From Natrialba swarupiae (GTDB lineage: Archaea; Halobacteriota; Halobacteria; Halobacteriales; Natrialbaceae): DNA of 64,000 nt. The position numbers were made by a program, and so were the translations under genes. Of the stretch, positions 46,124 through 54,612 are shown in pieces (position 1 is the stretch's first letter; each line of letters opens with the position of its first letter). The stretch covers positions 62,001-126,000 of the forward strand of contig NZ_VTAW01000008.1 in NCBI RefSeq assembly GCF_008245225.1, read 5' to 3'. The notes beneath the pieces are model-generated. The model was not told where the DNA came from, searched no databases, and saw nothing but the letters and a program-made list of their open reading frames with translations.

Positions 46124-46798
46124 TCACTCGTCCGTCTCCGCGTCGGCCTGGTCGATCACTTCGGAACTGGATTCGTCCGTCGCGTTGATCTCGTCCGTTG
46201 ATTCGGTCTCCGACTCGCGGTCTGTGTCAGGCTCCGTACTCGATTCCGCTTGCGCGTCGGATTCCTCTCCACCGTCGGTATCAGTGTTAGGCCCTGGGGG
46301 AGACGGGCAGCTCTCTTTCGTGGCTTCGGGGTTACTGAAACCGTCGTCGTACTCGAGTTTGGTCCCCGTTTCGCCCTTGCAGGGCGACGGTGGACAGCGG
46401 TTGGAGTCGTCCCCTTCGACCCGGTTAGGCCAGTCAGGAGAGATCAGAACGCCACCGTCCTCTTCAGCCATGATTGCCGTCCCAGACGTCGCACCTGCGG
46501 TGTCGAACCGGTACCATTCCTGTTCTCCTTTGAGAATTACTTCGTCCACGGGGTCGTCGGTCGACCACTCGATCTCGACCGGTTCGCCCTCGTCGTTGGC
46601 GGTCAGAACCTCGATGCTCTCGATTCCGACCTCACCACAGAACGCGACGAAACTGATGCCCGTCAGGTCCATGACCGGAGCCACCTCGAGTTTCACGCGA
46701 CGCTGTGCTTCGATTCGAGAGACGCTCTCTGTTCCAACGAGTGCACCTGCAGTAATGCTTCCAGCACCGATCGCAGAGAGGAACGTTCTTCGTTTCAT
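46124..46798 (-). CDS. Short DUF1102-related secreted protein with acidic tail
   Basis: The 224-residue protein starts MKRRTFLSAIGAGSITAGAL and continues with VGTESVSRIEAQRRVKLEVA, clearly related to the head-bearing proteins. The remainder lacks the AYLGL, ICNQGKQ and ECICIG landmarks. It has other Cys (AFCGEVG, NRCPPSPCKGE, ESCPSPPG) and ends in a very acidic Ser/Thr/Asp/Glu-rich tail. It may be a divergent minor subunit or a decayed one. It is not a standard family member, so the call rests on the signal region and the neighbourhood. Confidence 0.7.
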   Translation of the reverse strand: MKRRTFLSAIGAGSITAGALVGTESVSRIEAQRRVKLEVAPVMDLTGISFVAFCGEVGIESIEVLTANDEGEPVEIEWSTDDPVDEVILKGEQEWYRFDTAGATSGTAIMAEEDGGVLISPDWPNRVEGDDSNRCPPSPCKGETGTKLEYDDGFSNPEATKESCPSPPGPNTDTDGGEESDAQAESSTEPDTDRESETESTDEINATDESSSEVIDQADAETDE

Positions 46799-47271
46799 CG
46801 TCTCACCGCGCCCGAGAACCGACGCCCTCGTGTCGGTGCATCCAGTTTCATACCAGGACGAGCGATACGTGAAGTCTTTTGTATTGACTGCATGTCGAAC
46901 TGACAGGTCGTCCAAAACGATTTTCAGAACCTCCGTACCCTCATTGATCTGTGAAAAATCAGCACCGTTACCACTCACCCAGTAGTCGATGCCGGCTGCA
47001 CGTCTCCCGACAACTCGCCGAGCTGTCTAACGGTCGGTGGATAGAAGCGCTGGTGGGAAACAACATTTCTGTATAAGAGAACGTAATGAGTTCGAATCTC
47101 TCCCGGCTGCAGTTAGTTGTGCGATAGAGACCTGCACCCACTGTTTGTCGAACCTCCTGTCAGTGTATACACAAGGTACATACCAGCATCACGATCAACC
47201 GACGCGTTCGCCTCCCACGGGCCGCCGCGAGGGCAGGCCAGAACGGAGGGACGAACGCGAGGATGATACAT
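46799..47271. other. A/T-rich divergent spacer between two DUF1102-type genes
   Basis: This 473-base gap holds the gtgtatacac palindrome (47163-47172). A tRNA-like T-arm motif near 47089-47110 was examined and rejected. A Shine-Dalgarno-like gagg precedes ATG 47272. No gene is seen. Confidence 0.5.
47163..47172. promoter_or_regulatory. gtgtatacac palindrome upstream of the beta-helix DUF1102 gene
   Basis: It is identical to the palindrome at 45927-45936. It lies about 100-109 bases before ATG 47272 and has a TATA-like core. Confidence 0.5.
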
Positions 47272-48630
47272 ATGGATCGACGAAAGTTCCTGTACGGTAT
47301 CGGTGGCAGTGCGATCGGCGGCAGTGCACTCATCGGTTCCGGCGCGTTCAGTCGGATCGAATCGCAACGGCGGGTGAAGATCGAGGTGGCCGGGGATCCC
47401 GACGCCTACCTGGGGTTGGATCGCTGTCCAACCAGCCCAAACAACAGCTACGTAGACTTCGACGACAGTGGTCACCTCGCTGTCGAGATGTCGGAGGACA
47501 ATCCGACTGAGGAAGGTGGACAGGGGGTTAACTCGGACTCATTTACCTGGTTCGACGACGTTTTCCAGATCTGTAATCAGGGCAAGCAGCCGGTTTCCGT
47601 CTGGATCGAAGCTGAGGCGAGTGAGGAAGCTGATAAATATTTCGACTCCGACAACTACGGAGAATATGGACCAGTCACCTTCTACCTCGGGGACGACGAC
47701 GAGGAGATACTGAGCGAGGACAATCCCCAACTACTTCAGGTCGGTGAGTGCCTGTGTGTCGGTATCCGAGTAGTCACGAAGGGACTCAAGGAAGGCCAGC
47801 AGCTCGTCGATGACGATGAGATCGTCATCCATGCCGACGCAGATCAGGAGCTCGCAACCGGTCCGGTGACGAACCAAACCCAGGGAACGACTCACGACGA
47901 TGTCCACGATGCGATTGATGCTGCCAAGGATAACGATACGATCAAAGTATACGAAGATCAGTCGGGGCTCGTTGAGGTCGATAAGCAGTTGAACATCGTC
48001 GGTGTCGGAATGCCCACGCTAGAAGACGGTGTGAATATCACCGCCGATAACGTCCGGGTGAGTTCGTTTAACATTCTCGATAGTGGGGACGCACTCTGGG
48101 CAGAGTTCGCTGTTCGATTGGAACCAGGCGTGTCTGGAATTACAATCGAAGATAATTCGATCGAGTCTGACTGGTATGCAATCGCAGACGAAAGTAGTGC
48201 TCAAACGACGAGTGACGTCACGATTGAAAATAACGACATCTTCGGGACTGCCGAATCGGGAGTTCAGGTCGTGTACATCAACGGAGAGCAAAGTGGTCCA
48301 CCAAGCGCTGAAGATGCAGAGAACATCAACTTGATTGATAACACAATCGGCGCCAACGACCTAGATGGTGGTCTCCTGGTAGGACTCGAGGCCGACGGAG
48401 GCGAAGTCAGCGGGAACACTTTCGACGATCCGCCAACCGACTACGGCCACCTCGAGCTATGGGGTCCGAACCTGGAGGTCGAAGATAACGACTTCTTCGG
48501 TGATAACCTCGGCACGAACGCGTTCTACGTGCGTAACTCGGACAATACGTACACCCTGAGCGAGATTCTCGGGGCCAACACCTTCGACCCCACTGCGGAG
48601 GTCGTCGGCGACGACATCCGCCCAGAGTAA
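47272..48630 (+). CDS. DUF1102-type secreted subunit fused to a beta-helix domain
   Basis: The 452-residue protein starts MDRRKFLYGIGGSAIGGSAL and GSGAFSRIESQRRVKIEV. The head (about 30-205) has AYLGLDRCPTSPNNSY, TWFDDVFQICNQGKQPV and LQVGECLCVGIRV. From about 210 the sequence repeats a pattern like right-handed parallel beta-helices (VRVSSFNILDSGD, ITIEDNSIESD, VTIENNDIFGTAE, INLIDNTIGAND, VEDNDFFGDN). The N-term of this part (THDDVHDAIDAAKDNDTIKV) resembles PbH1/NosD-type starts. The beta-helix part has lower GC (27 of 60 bases at 48181-48240 versus 36 of 60 at 47281-47340). Confidence 0.85.
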   Translation: MDRRKFLYGIGGSAIGGSALIGSGAFSRIESQRRVKIEVAGDPDAYLGLDRCPTSPNNSYVDFDDSGHLAVEMSEDNPTEEGGQGVNSDSFTWFDDVFQICNQGKQPVSVWIEAEASEEADKYFDSDNYGEYGPVTFYLGDDDEEILSEDNPQLLQVGECLCVGIRVVTKGLKEGQQLVDDDEIVIHADADQELATGPVTNQTQGTTHDDVHDAIDAAKDNDTIKVYEDQSGLVEVDKQLNIVGVGMPTLEDGVNITADNVRVSSFNILDSGDALWAEFAVRLEPGVSGITIEDNSIESDWYAIADESSAQTTSDVTIENNDIFGTAESGVQVVYINGEQSGPPSAEDAENINLIDNTIGANDLDGGLLVGLEADGGEVSGNTFDDPPTDYGHLELWGPNLEVEDNDFFGDNLGTNAFYVRNSDNTYTLSEILGANTFDPTAEVVGDDIRPE

Positions 48631-48958
48631 CCGATTTTCCAGCGGCGAATCCCTTTTATTTTCTCGAGTCTCGTGGAACCGGAGAACGATATCGTCGGGA
48701 ACGTCTATTCCCTGCACAGACTCGATACCTCCTGGGCAGGCGAACGACCTGCCGAGCCTGCTCGAGTTCGCCAGTGGTGAATGGACGAAATACAGCCTCG
48801 AGTGACGAAACGGCTGTTTAACAGGTTTGGACTAGCCACCGTTCCGGCGGCATATACCAAAGTCGGATCCGTCGATATACTGAGCACATGGCCCCGACGA
48901 CACCGGTAACCGGCGCACAACTTCCTGGGACCCGAATACTACCGAAACCCTGACCGTC
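48631..48958. other. Spacer with T-rich possible terminator and TATA-like sites
   Basis: A T-rich run (48651-48663, cccttttattttct) follows the beta-helix gene and may terminate its transcript. TATA-like catatacc (near 48850) and gatatact (near 48875) may start the next gene with a leader of roughly 60-80 bases. No gene is seen. Confidence 0.5.
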
Positions 48959-49597
48959 ATGAATCGACGAACACTCCTCCTCGCGGTCGGCGGCGGCGGG
49001 ATCGGGGCGAGTGCGCTGATCGGCTCCGGTGCATTCACGGCCGCTGGCTCACAGCGAGGAACGACGATCGAGGTCGCCGGCGATCCCGACGCCTATCTCG
49101 GCCTCGAGCCTTGCCCCGACTCGCCGAACGCGAGTTACACCCGGTTCGACGACAGCGGGCACCTCGGGATCGAGATGTCGCCCTCGAACCCGACCATCGG
49201 GAAGGGCAAGCGGGGAACAGGGCTGGGCGTCAACTCGGACTCGTTCACGTACTTCCACGACGTGTTCCAGGTCTGCAATCAGGGCAAACAACCCGTAAAG
49301 ATCTGGATCGAAGTGCACGCTCGAGAGCCCGCGGGCCGACTCAAGACCGACGACGAGTACAAGGAGTACGCCGGCGAGGATCGCGTCGTGTTCTACGGGA
49401 GCGACGACCCGGACCGTCGGGTCGATCAGGAGACGACACCGATCGGACTCCCCGTTGGGGAATGTACGTGTATCGGCCTCCGGACGATGACCAAGGGACT
49501 CGAGGCAGGCGACCGACTGCTGAAAGACGACGAGATCGTCATCCAGGCCGACACGGTCGACGAGCTGCCAGCCAAGAGAGGGAAAAAGAACGAATAA
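48959..49597 (+). CDS. DUF1102-type secreted protein, head only (possible major fibre subunit)
   Basis: The 212-residue protein starts MNRRTLLLAVGGGGIGASAL and has GSGAFTAAGSQRGTTIEV. The rest is only the head: AYLGLEPCPDSPNASY, FTYFHDVFQVCNQGKQPV and LPVGECTCIGLRT, then DDEIVIQADTVDELP. With no added C-terminal domain it could be the repeating subunit of a fibre, by analogy with TasA/AbpA, which are held together by N-terminal donor strands. This role is an inference from similarity of type and locus, not from identity. Confidence 0.83.
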   Translation: MNRRTLLLAVGGGGIGASALIGSGAFTAAGSQRGTTIEVAGDPDAYLGLEPCPDSPNASYTRFDDSGHLGIEMSPSNPTIGKGKRGTGLGVNSDSFTYFHDVFQVCNQGKQPVKIWIEVHAREPAGRLKTDDEYKEYAGEDRVVFYGSDDPDRRVDQETTPIGLPVGECTCIGLRTMTKGLEAGDRLLKDDEIVIQADTVDELPAKRGKKNE

Positions 49598-49651
49598 CGC
49601 CGCTGCGGTCCGCGACGGACCGCTTTCGGTAACCACTCCGCGCGAGCAGCG

Positions 49652-50878
49652 TCAGTCGTCGTCCGATTCGCTCGAGTCGTTCCGCTCCGGCTCCGACTCG
49701 ATTTCGGCGTCAGCCTTAGCATCGCTATCGCTCCCCGAGTCGAACTCGATTTCGTCGTCAGCCCCGTTGCGTTCGCCATCGACGAACGTCTCGCCGAACT
49801 CGTCCGCGTTCGGATCCGGAACTTCCTCGAACTCGTAGACGTACAACAGGTCGCCGTCGACGACGTAGTAGGCTGTCCCGCCTTCCTCTGTCTCGTCTTC
49901 GATCACGCGCCGATCACAATCGATCGCGACGTCGACCAAATCCTCGAGCGAGGCGACCGTCACGCGGGATCGCTCCCTGACCTCGTCTGGGAGCGTGCCG
50001 GCCGAGACCCACTCGTCGAACTCCTCGCGTTCGCCCGTGACCCGGAGTCGCTCGAGTTCCGCCTCGGAGGGTGCGAGGGTGCCGTTCACTTTCCGCTTCG
50101 AGAGGACGCCGATCGCCGCGATCGAGCCGAGCAGCAGAGCCATGCCGAACATGGGGGTCGAGCCGCTCTCGGCCGTCGGATCGACCTCTTCGACGCGCTC
50201 CTGCGTATATCGCTCGGCGACCGGTCCCTCCACGCTGTAGGTATCGCCATCGGGTTCGATCAGGAGCTCGTACCGATCCGTATGCTGAACCGGTTCGCCC
50301 TCGATCGTCCCCTCCATCGTGACCTCGGCGACGACGACCGCCTCGGTAGTGCCGGGCGAATCGCCCAGGCTCGATTCGGTCCGTTCGATCTCCTCCTCGA
50401 GCGCGGGAACGTCGATTGCGAACGAACTCCCAACCCGGTCGCCCGGTTCGACGCCCGTCGCAGTACTCTCGTTCAGCGGCTCGCTCGTCGACCAGTACTC
50501 GGTATCGTCGTCAACTGCGCGTATCTCTCGCTCGAGGTCGAGGTCGACGGTGACGTCGCCGTTCTGGGCGTTGTACTGGTGCGTGAACTCACCGTCGACT
50601 TCGGGCGCGATCTGGGTGAAGTAGACCTCCTGTCGCGGTAGCTCCTCACCGACCTCGAAGACTTCGTTTTCGGACTGAACCGTCGCGTAGTGATCGAAGC
50701 CACCGGTCGTCGACCACGTGTCGACCGTCCGCTGGTCGGTGTCGGCGGTGGTGTCGGCATTGGCCGCGAGAACGGTCCACCCCCCGAACAGGGCCAGTAC
50801 CAGCAACACGATCACGACCGGGCCGAACCATCGGTCGATCCCGGCTCGCACGCGAGCCAGTCGTCGTTCAGTGTTCAT
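49652..50878 (-). CDS. DUF5305-type membrane protein
   Basis: The protein has 408 residues. An N-terminal membrane helix (FGPVVIVLLVLALFGGWTVL) is followed by a large extracellular beta-rich part (about 40-245), then a second helix (STPMFGMALLLGSIAAIGVL) and a cytoplasmic acidic tail. The fold and position next to a signal peptidase match DUF5305 proteins of TasA/SipW-type loci. It may anchor or help assemble the fibre. The start at 50878 is ATG; a TTG six bases upstream is less likely. It is on the same strand as, and downstream of, the signal peptidase gene. Confidence 0.75.
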   Translation of the reverse strand: MNTERRLARVRAGIDRWFGPVVIVLLVLALFGGWTVLAANADTTADTDQRTVDTWSTTGGFDHYATVQSENEVFEVGEELPRQEVYFTQIAPEVDGEFTHQYNAQNGDVTVDLDLEREIRAVDDDTEYWSTSEPLNESTATGVEPGDRVGSSFAIDVPALEEEIERTESSLGDSPGTTEAVVVAEVTMEGTIEGEPVQHTDRYELLIEPDGDTYSVEGPVAERYTQERVEEVDPTAESGSTPMFGMALLLGSIAAIGVLSKRKVNGTLAPSEAELERLRVTGEREEFDEWVSAGTLPDEVRERSRVTVASLEDLVDVAIDCDRRVIEDETEEGGTAYYVVDGDLLYVYEFEEVPDPNADEFGETFVDGERNGADDEIEFDSGSDSDAKADAEIESEPERNDSSESDDD

Positions 50879-50930
50879 CGGCAATACCCCCCCTTCCGTG
50901 TGAATCGGTTTCGAGTGTTGTGTTCGCTAC

Positions 50931-52109
50931 TCATGATCGGAGAATCCTCCGTACGAAGCCGCGTTTGTGATCGGTGCGCTGTCTCGAGCGCGTCCGTATC
51001 GTCCCGGTTCCGAGCAGTATCGCAAACGGGAGGACGAACGCGCCGACGATGACGCCGGTTGTAGCGCCCATCGCTAACCACGGATGGATCGCGTGTAAGC
51101 CGGCGATGACGGGCGTCGGGAGCACCGCGAAGTAGCGGTACTCGGCGAACGAACGCAAGTAATACCCCGTCTCCGGCGGCGCGGTAACCGCCACGGTCTC
51201 GTTCACCGAGTCACCTCGGTGTAACGTCTGTGCGTCGCTATCTACCGCGACGCCGTCGCTCGCTGGCTCGATGATCGTCGTCACGGGCAATACGCCGTCG
51301 TTCCGAACTTCGTAGGTGTGTTCCTCGGTATCACCCGTGGGAATGACGTGAGGCGCATCCGACTCGAACTCGGCACTGACGATGCCGGCTTCCGTCGTAT
51401 CCGACATTGCGACCATCGTCCCGGCCGACACGAGACAGAGCAACACCACCATACCGAACACGGCCAGCCGCGCGTCGAAGACGCCGCGGCGCGACCGCGT
51501 TCGCGTTCGATCCCGGTCGCTCGCTCGCGACTCGAGGATCGCAGTGAGAGCGAGAACCCCGAGTCCGAATACGAGCAGGAGCGTGGCGAGTCCCTCCGAG
51601 CCGAGCAGCGTCCCGGTCCCGAGCGTCGTGGCCAGCTCGAGTTGGATCGTTTCCAGCCCGCTCTGAACGCCCATCACCGCAGTTCCCAGGTGCGGAATCG
51701 TGACGACCTCACCGTTGATCTGCAACGCCTTCGCGGCGATCTGCCCGTCGGTAACCGGCGGTTCGGCTCCGTCCTGGTCAGTGACGACGTTCGCGTCCCC
51801 GCGTGTCAGGTAGCCGTGGTCGGTCTCGTCGACGACGCGATGGGTCGTGAGTTCGCCGCCCTCGATCTCCTGTGGTTCGTAGACGACGACGTCACCTGTT
51901 TCGACGGGGGCCGCGACCGCGTCCGGGATGACAACGAACCCATCGCCGCGGTCGATTGTCGGCTCCATACTATCCGATTCAGCGTAACTGATCAGGATCG
52001 GAACGCCGAGGAGATGTCCGGCAACGAGTGCTGCGAGAACGAGCCCCGCGATGACCATTGCTGCTCGTCCGACTGCTGTACCCCCGGTCAACGGCTGTGG
52101 GTTCCCCAT
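50931..52109 (-). CDS. ER-type (SipW/Sec11-like) signal peptidase with C-terminal extension
   Basis: The 392-residue protein has a membrane helix (about 15-40), then ESDSMEPTI with the catalytic Ser47, TTHRVVDE with His90 (in place of the bacterial Lys) and LTRGDANVV with Asp105. A second helix and an Arg-rich loop lead to an extra domain (about 245-360, beta-rich) and a last helix. Such Ser-His peptidases process TasA-type precursors. The start at 52109 (MGNPQPL) has a GGAGGA ribosome binding site upstream. Its likely substrates are the four nearby secreted proteins. Confidence 0.9.
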   Translation of the reverse strand: MGNPQPLTGGTAVGRAAMVIAGLVLAALVAGHLLGVPILISYAESDSMEPTIDRGDGFVVIPDAVAAPVETGDVVVYEPQEIEGGELTTHRVVDETDHGYLTRGDANVVTDQDGAEPPVTDGQIAAKALQINGEVVTIPHLGTAVMGVQSGLETIQLELATTLGTGTLLGSEGLATLLLVFGLGVLALTAILESRASDRDRTRTRSRRGVFDARLAVFGMVVLLCLVSAGTMVAMSDTTEAGIVSAEFESDAPHVIPTGDTEEHTYEVRNDGVLPVTTIIEPASDGVAVDSDAQTLHRGDSVNETVAVTAPPETGYYLRSFAEYRYFAVLPTPVIAGLHAIHPWLAMGATTGVIVGAFVLPFAILLGTGTIRTRSRQRTDHKRGFVRRILRS

Positions 52110-52357
52110 TGGCGATCCTCCGTGGGCGTCTGCGTCGCCGGCTGAGACGGAGCCCGGCACGCAGCACACGGTCATCCCATCAGGAAATTCACGTTTTGCT
52201 ATGAATCGCCTATACTGCCTTCACAAACGTTAATTGGTGTCTACCGCGGATGAGCGCCACCGGTTCGGAGATCATCGTGGTTGTTCGGCCAGGCCGATCT
52301 GGTTACAGGTGACAATTTACAGCACTCAAAGACTGTCTGACAGAGCGTAGTGTGTCC

Positions 52358-53002
52358 ATGTTTAACACGATACGGAATGACCGATCCGACGCGCAGAGGA
52401 TCGCCTCTGGGGGGGATAGTGTGAGCCATACCGAAGCCGCTTTCGAGACGAGGGGGAACGGGTCCGAAACCGACGAGATCACGCGGGATCAGACGTTTAC
52501 GATGCTGAGCAACCGCCGTCGTCGATGGGTCATTCATTACCTGAAACGACGCGACGGCGGGCCAGTCAGCCTCCGAACGTTGGTCAATACGATATCCGCC
52601 TGGGAACACGGCGTCGAGGTCGAGAAACTGTCGTGGAAACAACGGAAGCGCGTCTACACGGCGCTTCGGCAATCACATCTGCCGAAGCTGGATGACGCAG
52701 GAGTGGTCGAATACGATTCGAACAGGGGCGAGATCGTGCTTACCGAGGAGGCCGAAAAACTCCAGCTCTACCTCGAGTACGTTCCCGAACGTGACATCCC
52801 CTGGCATCAGTACTATCTCGGCCTCGCGACGATCGCGACGGCACTGACCCTCGTTACCTGGCTTTCGCTTCCACCGGTGAGCGAACTTTCGGGACTGGCC
52901 CTGTCCAGTATCATCACGGCGATGATCGTCGTTTCGGCGATCACCCACGTCTACCACGCTCGGAATAGTCGACTTGGCAGTGCGGAAGAGCCCCCGCGGT
53001 AA
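52358..53002 (+). CDS. HTH regulator with two C-terminal membrane helices (DUF7344-like)
   Basis: The 214-residue protein has a winged-helix part at about 40-130 (TFTMLSNRRRRWVIHYLKRR, LSWKQRKRVYTALRQSHLPK, VEYDSNRGEIVLTEEAEKL), typical of haloarchaeal regulators I know as DUF7344. Two hydrophobic helices follow at about 150-195. A membrane-bound regulator at this point may sense the assembly state. GTG 52352 is an alternative start. It is divergent from the signal peptidase gene, with a 248-base gap. Confidence 0.8.
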   Translation: MFNTIRNDRSDAQRIASGGDSVSHTEAAFETRGNGSETDEITRDQTFTMLSNRRRRWVIHYLKRRDGGPVSLRTLVNTISAWEHGVEVEKLSWKQRKRVYTALRQSHLPKLDDAGVVEYDSNRGEIVLTEEAEKLQLYLEYVPERDIPWHQYYLGLATIATALTLVTWLSLPPVSELSGLALSSIITAMIVVSAITHVYHARNSRLGSAEEPPR

Positions 53003-53387
53003 AAACTCGACCACGGAGACACGGTCAAGTCACAGAGGCACTCTCGTGAACATCAACAGAAGGCAGCATACAGCGCGGAAACGACAGAGCCGAAATCGCC
53101 ACATCCGCACTGTGGATTCAGCAGACCCCACCCCTCGACTACTGGATAGGAATGGACCACACTATGAGTTGCATTGCTAATCCACATGACTAATCGACTG
53201 GCGGATGATTCCGGCTGACCCGGATCTGACCAGTCGAGTTCGACGGCCCCAGCGCCCGCTGTGGCGAAGCGTCCGCCGTTCTGCGCCGAGACCCGGTCGT
53301 CGACGGTCGGTTCCGAGGCTGCCGGTGTTTTCTCGATCAGAGAAACCGGACCGCTTTTCATAGCGATGGCAGAACGATCAGCTACAA
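53003..53387. other. Spacer without recognisable features
   Basis: These 385 bases contain no frame with haloarchaeal codon use and no clear repeat. They end near the GTG start at 53388. Confidence 0.4.
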
Positions 53388-53735
53388 GTGAGTGAGGAGA
53401 TCGACCTATCCACGGTGCTCTCGGTTCTCGACGACGAGTACGCACGGGAGATCCTCACCCACACGAGCGTCGAACCCATGTCTGCTAGTACCCTGAGCGA
53501 ACGGTGTGACGCCTCCCTGCCGACGATCTATCGACGACTGGATCGCCTCGAGGAGTGTCGACTCGTGACCGAAGAGACGGAGCTCGCGGCCGATGGTAAC
53601 CACTACAGCGTCTACAGTGCGAACCTTGATCGACTGGAGCTCAGCCTCGAGGACGGTGCGTTCGACCTCGAATTGACCTACCGTGAAGAGGACGTCGCCG
53701 ACAGGTTCACGAGGATGTGGGAGGGGATGCGATGA
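53388..53735 (+). CDS. Winged-helix transcriptional regulator
   Basis: The 115-residue protein starts at GTG 53388 (MSEEIDLSTVLSVLDDEYAR). The recognition segment is SASTLSERCDASLPTIYRRL, and the wing is VTEETELAADGNHYSVYSA. It resembles small ArsR/HTH_20-type regulators of haloarchaea. Its stop overlaps the next gene's start (ATGA), so it is co-translated with a small membrane protein, perhaps as a sensor-regulator pair. Confidence 0.83.
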   Translation: MSEEIDLSTVLSVLDDEYAREILTHTSVEPMSASTLSERCDASLPTIYRRLDRLEECRLVTEETELAADGNHYSVYSANLDRLELSLEDGAFDLELTYREEDVADRFTRMWEGMR

Positions 53736-54043
53736 CTACAAGTTCGGTCCGGATCGGCGAGACGAGCGTCTTCGAACTGTTCACCATCGCTAGCCTCTTT
53801 CTCGTCGCGCTCATGGGTGCGATCATCGCCTACCAGGCCTACCGTGGATACCGGCGCAACGACGCGACGTCCATGCTCTATCTCGCCCTCGGGCTGTTGT
53901 TGCTCACGGTCTGTCCGTTTCTCGTCAACGTCACGATCACGACGGTCACGAACGCGGACCATCTCGTCACGGTGTTCTTCGAGAACGTGAGTCGACTGCT
54001 CGGATTGGTCGCGATCATGTACTCGCTGTACGGACGTCACTGA
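53732..54043 (+). CDS. Small membrane protein coupled to the winged-helix regulator
   Basis: The 103-residue protein has three hydrophobic helices (about 12-36, 46-68, 78-100) and short charged loops (YRGYRRNDATSMLYLALGLL). The ATGA overlap with the regulator gene argues for functional coupling. Proteins of this kind next to a winged-helix gene recur in haloarchaea (perhaps those called DUF7521), with unknown function. Confidence 0.7.
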   Translation: MTTSSVRIGETSVFELFTIASLFLVALMGAIIAYQAYRGYRRNDATSMLYLALGLLLLTVCPFLVNVTITTVTNADHLVTVFFENVSRLLGLVAIMYSLYGRH

Positions 54044-54612
54044 CGCGGCTTCGACACCACCGTCTGCCGTCCGAAACACCACTCCGTCCCTGGTACGAAA
54101 TTTCGACTCCTTTCGTGGCACAGCGGTTCGACGCTGTTTTGCGATACGAGACTCGACGCCGTTTCAGACCAGACGGTCGGACGAACCCGGTTGTGAAACG
54201 CGCCTGAGACGGTCTACAGTCAGTGCCGGCGCACCCGCGATCGTTCGGCGGGTACGTCGGAACATCGGAACAACGAACCGTACGAGACCGTGGGAGGGCC
54301 GAAGCAAATGCGGAAGGGTGTGGCCAGGTCTCCACCGGGTGGTGTACGGGTGGGCGCCACGCCGGTGAAACGGGCGTGGGACCGACAACGGAGGGGCTAC
54401 GTCCACGAGGGCCGTCGTCGGACCCACACGTCGGGTAGCGGGGGACCAACGAGGTGCTTCGATCGCGCCTCGTTCCGTCCCCTACAGGTGACTATCGGCT
54501 GTCCCCTATTAGTGACCCCAGTGGATTCTCTGGGTCGGAAAATCCGCCCTCGAGAAACACCTACACGCGACGAGCCCACGACACTGACGTGACTCGAGTT
54601 CCGAGAACGACC
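54044..54612. other. Long spacer with copy E of the dispersed element
   Basis: These 569 bases include copy E (54205-54286). The rest is G-rich with many short frames but none gene-like. A structured RNA cannot be excluded in 54290-54520. Confidence 0.4.
54205..54286 (+). repeat. Dispersed element, copy E (82 bases)
   Basis: It starts tgagacggtctacagtcagt and ends aacatcggaacaacgaaccg then tacga. The interior cggcgcacccgcgatcgttcg matches the general pattern of the other copies. Confidence 0.55.

Noticed and set aside
45927-46985. 352-codon plus-strand frame opposite the 46124-46798 gene
   Set aside because: Ser-rich product without a family; the minus-strand protein shares the signal region with its neighbours.
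47089-47115. tRNA-like T-arm motif (gagttcgaatctc followed by cccggctgca)
   Set aside because: Only 3 base pairs could form around the loop, and no acceptor, D-arm or anticodon part lies upstream. An attachment-site remnant cannot be excluded but has no support.
54290-54520. G-rich untranslated stretch considered as RNase P RNA or SRP RNA
   Set aside because: The conserved core sequences of these RNAs are not visible; it stays an unassigned spacer.
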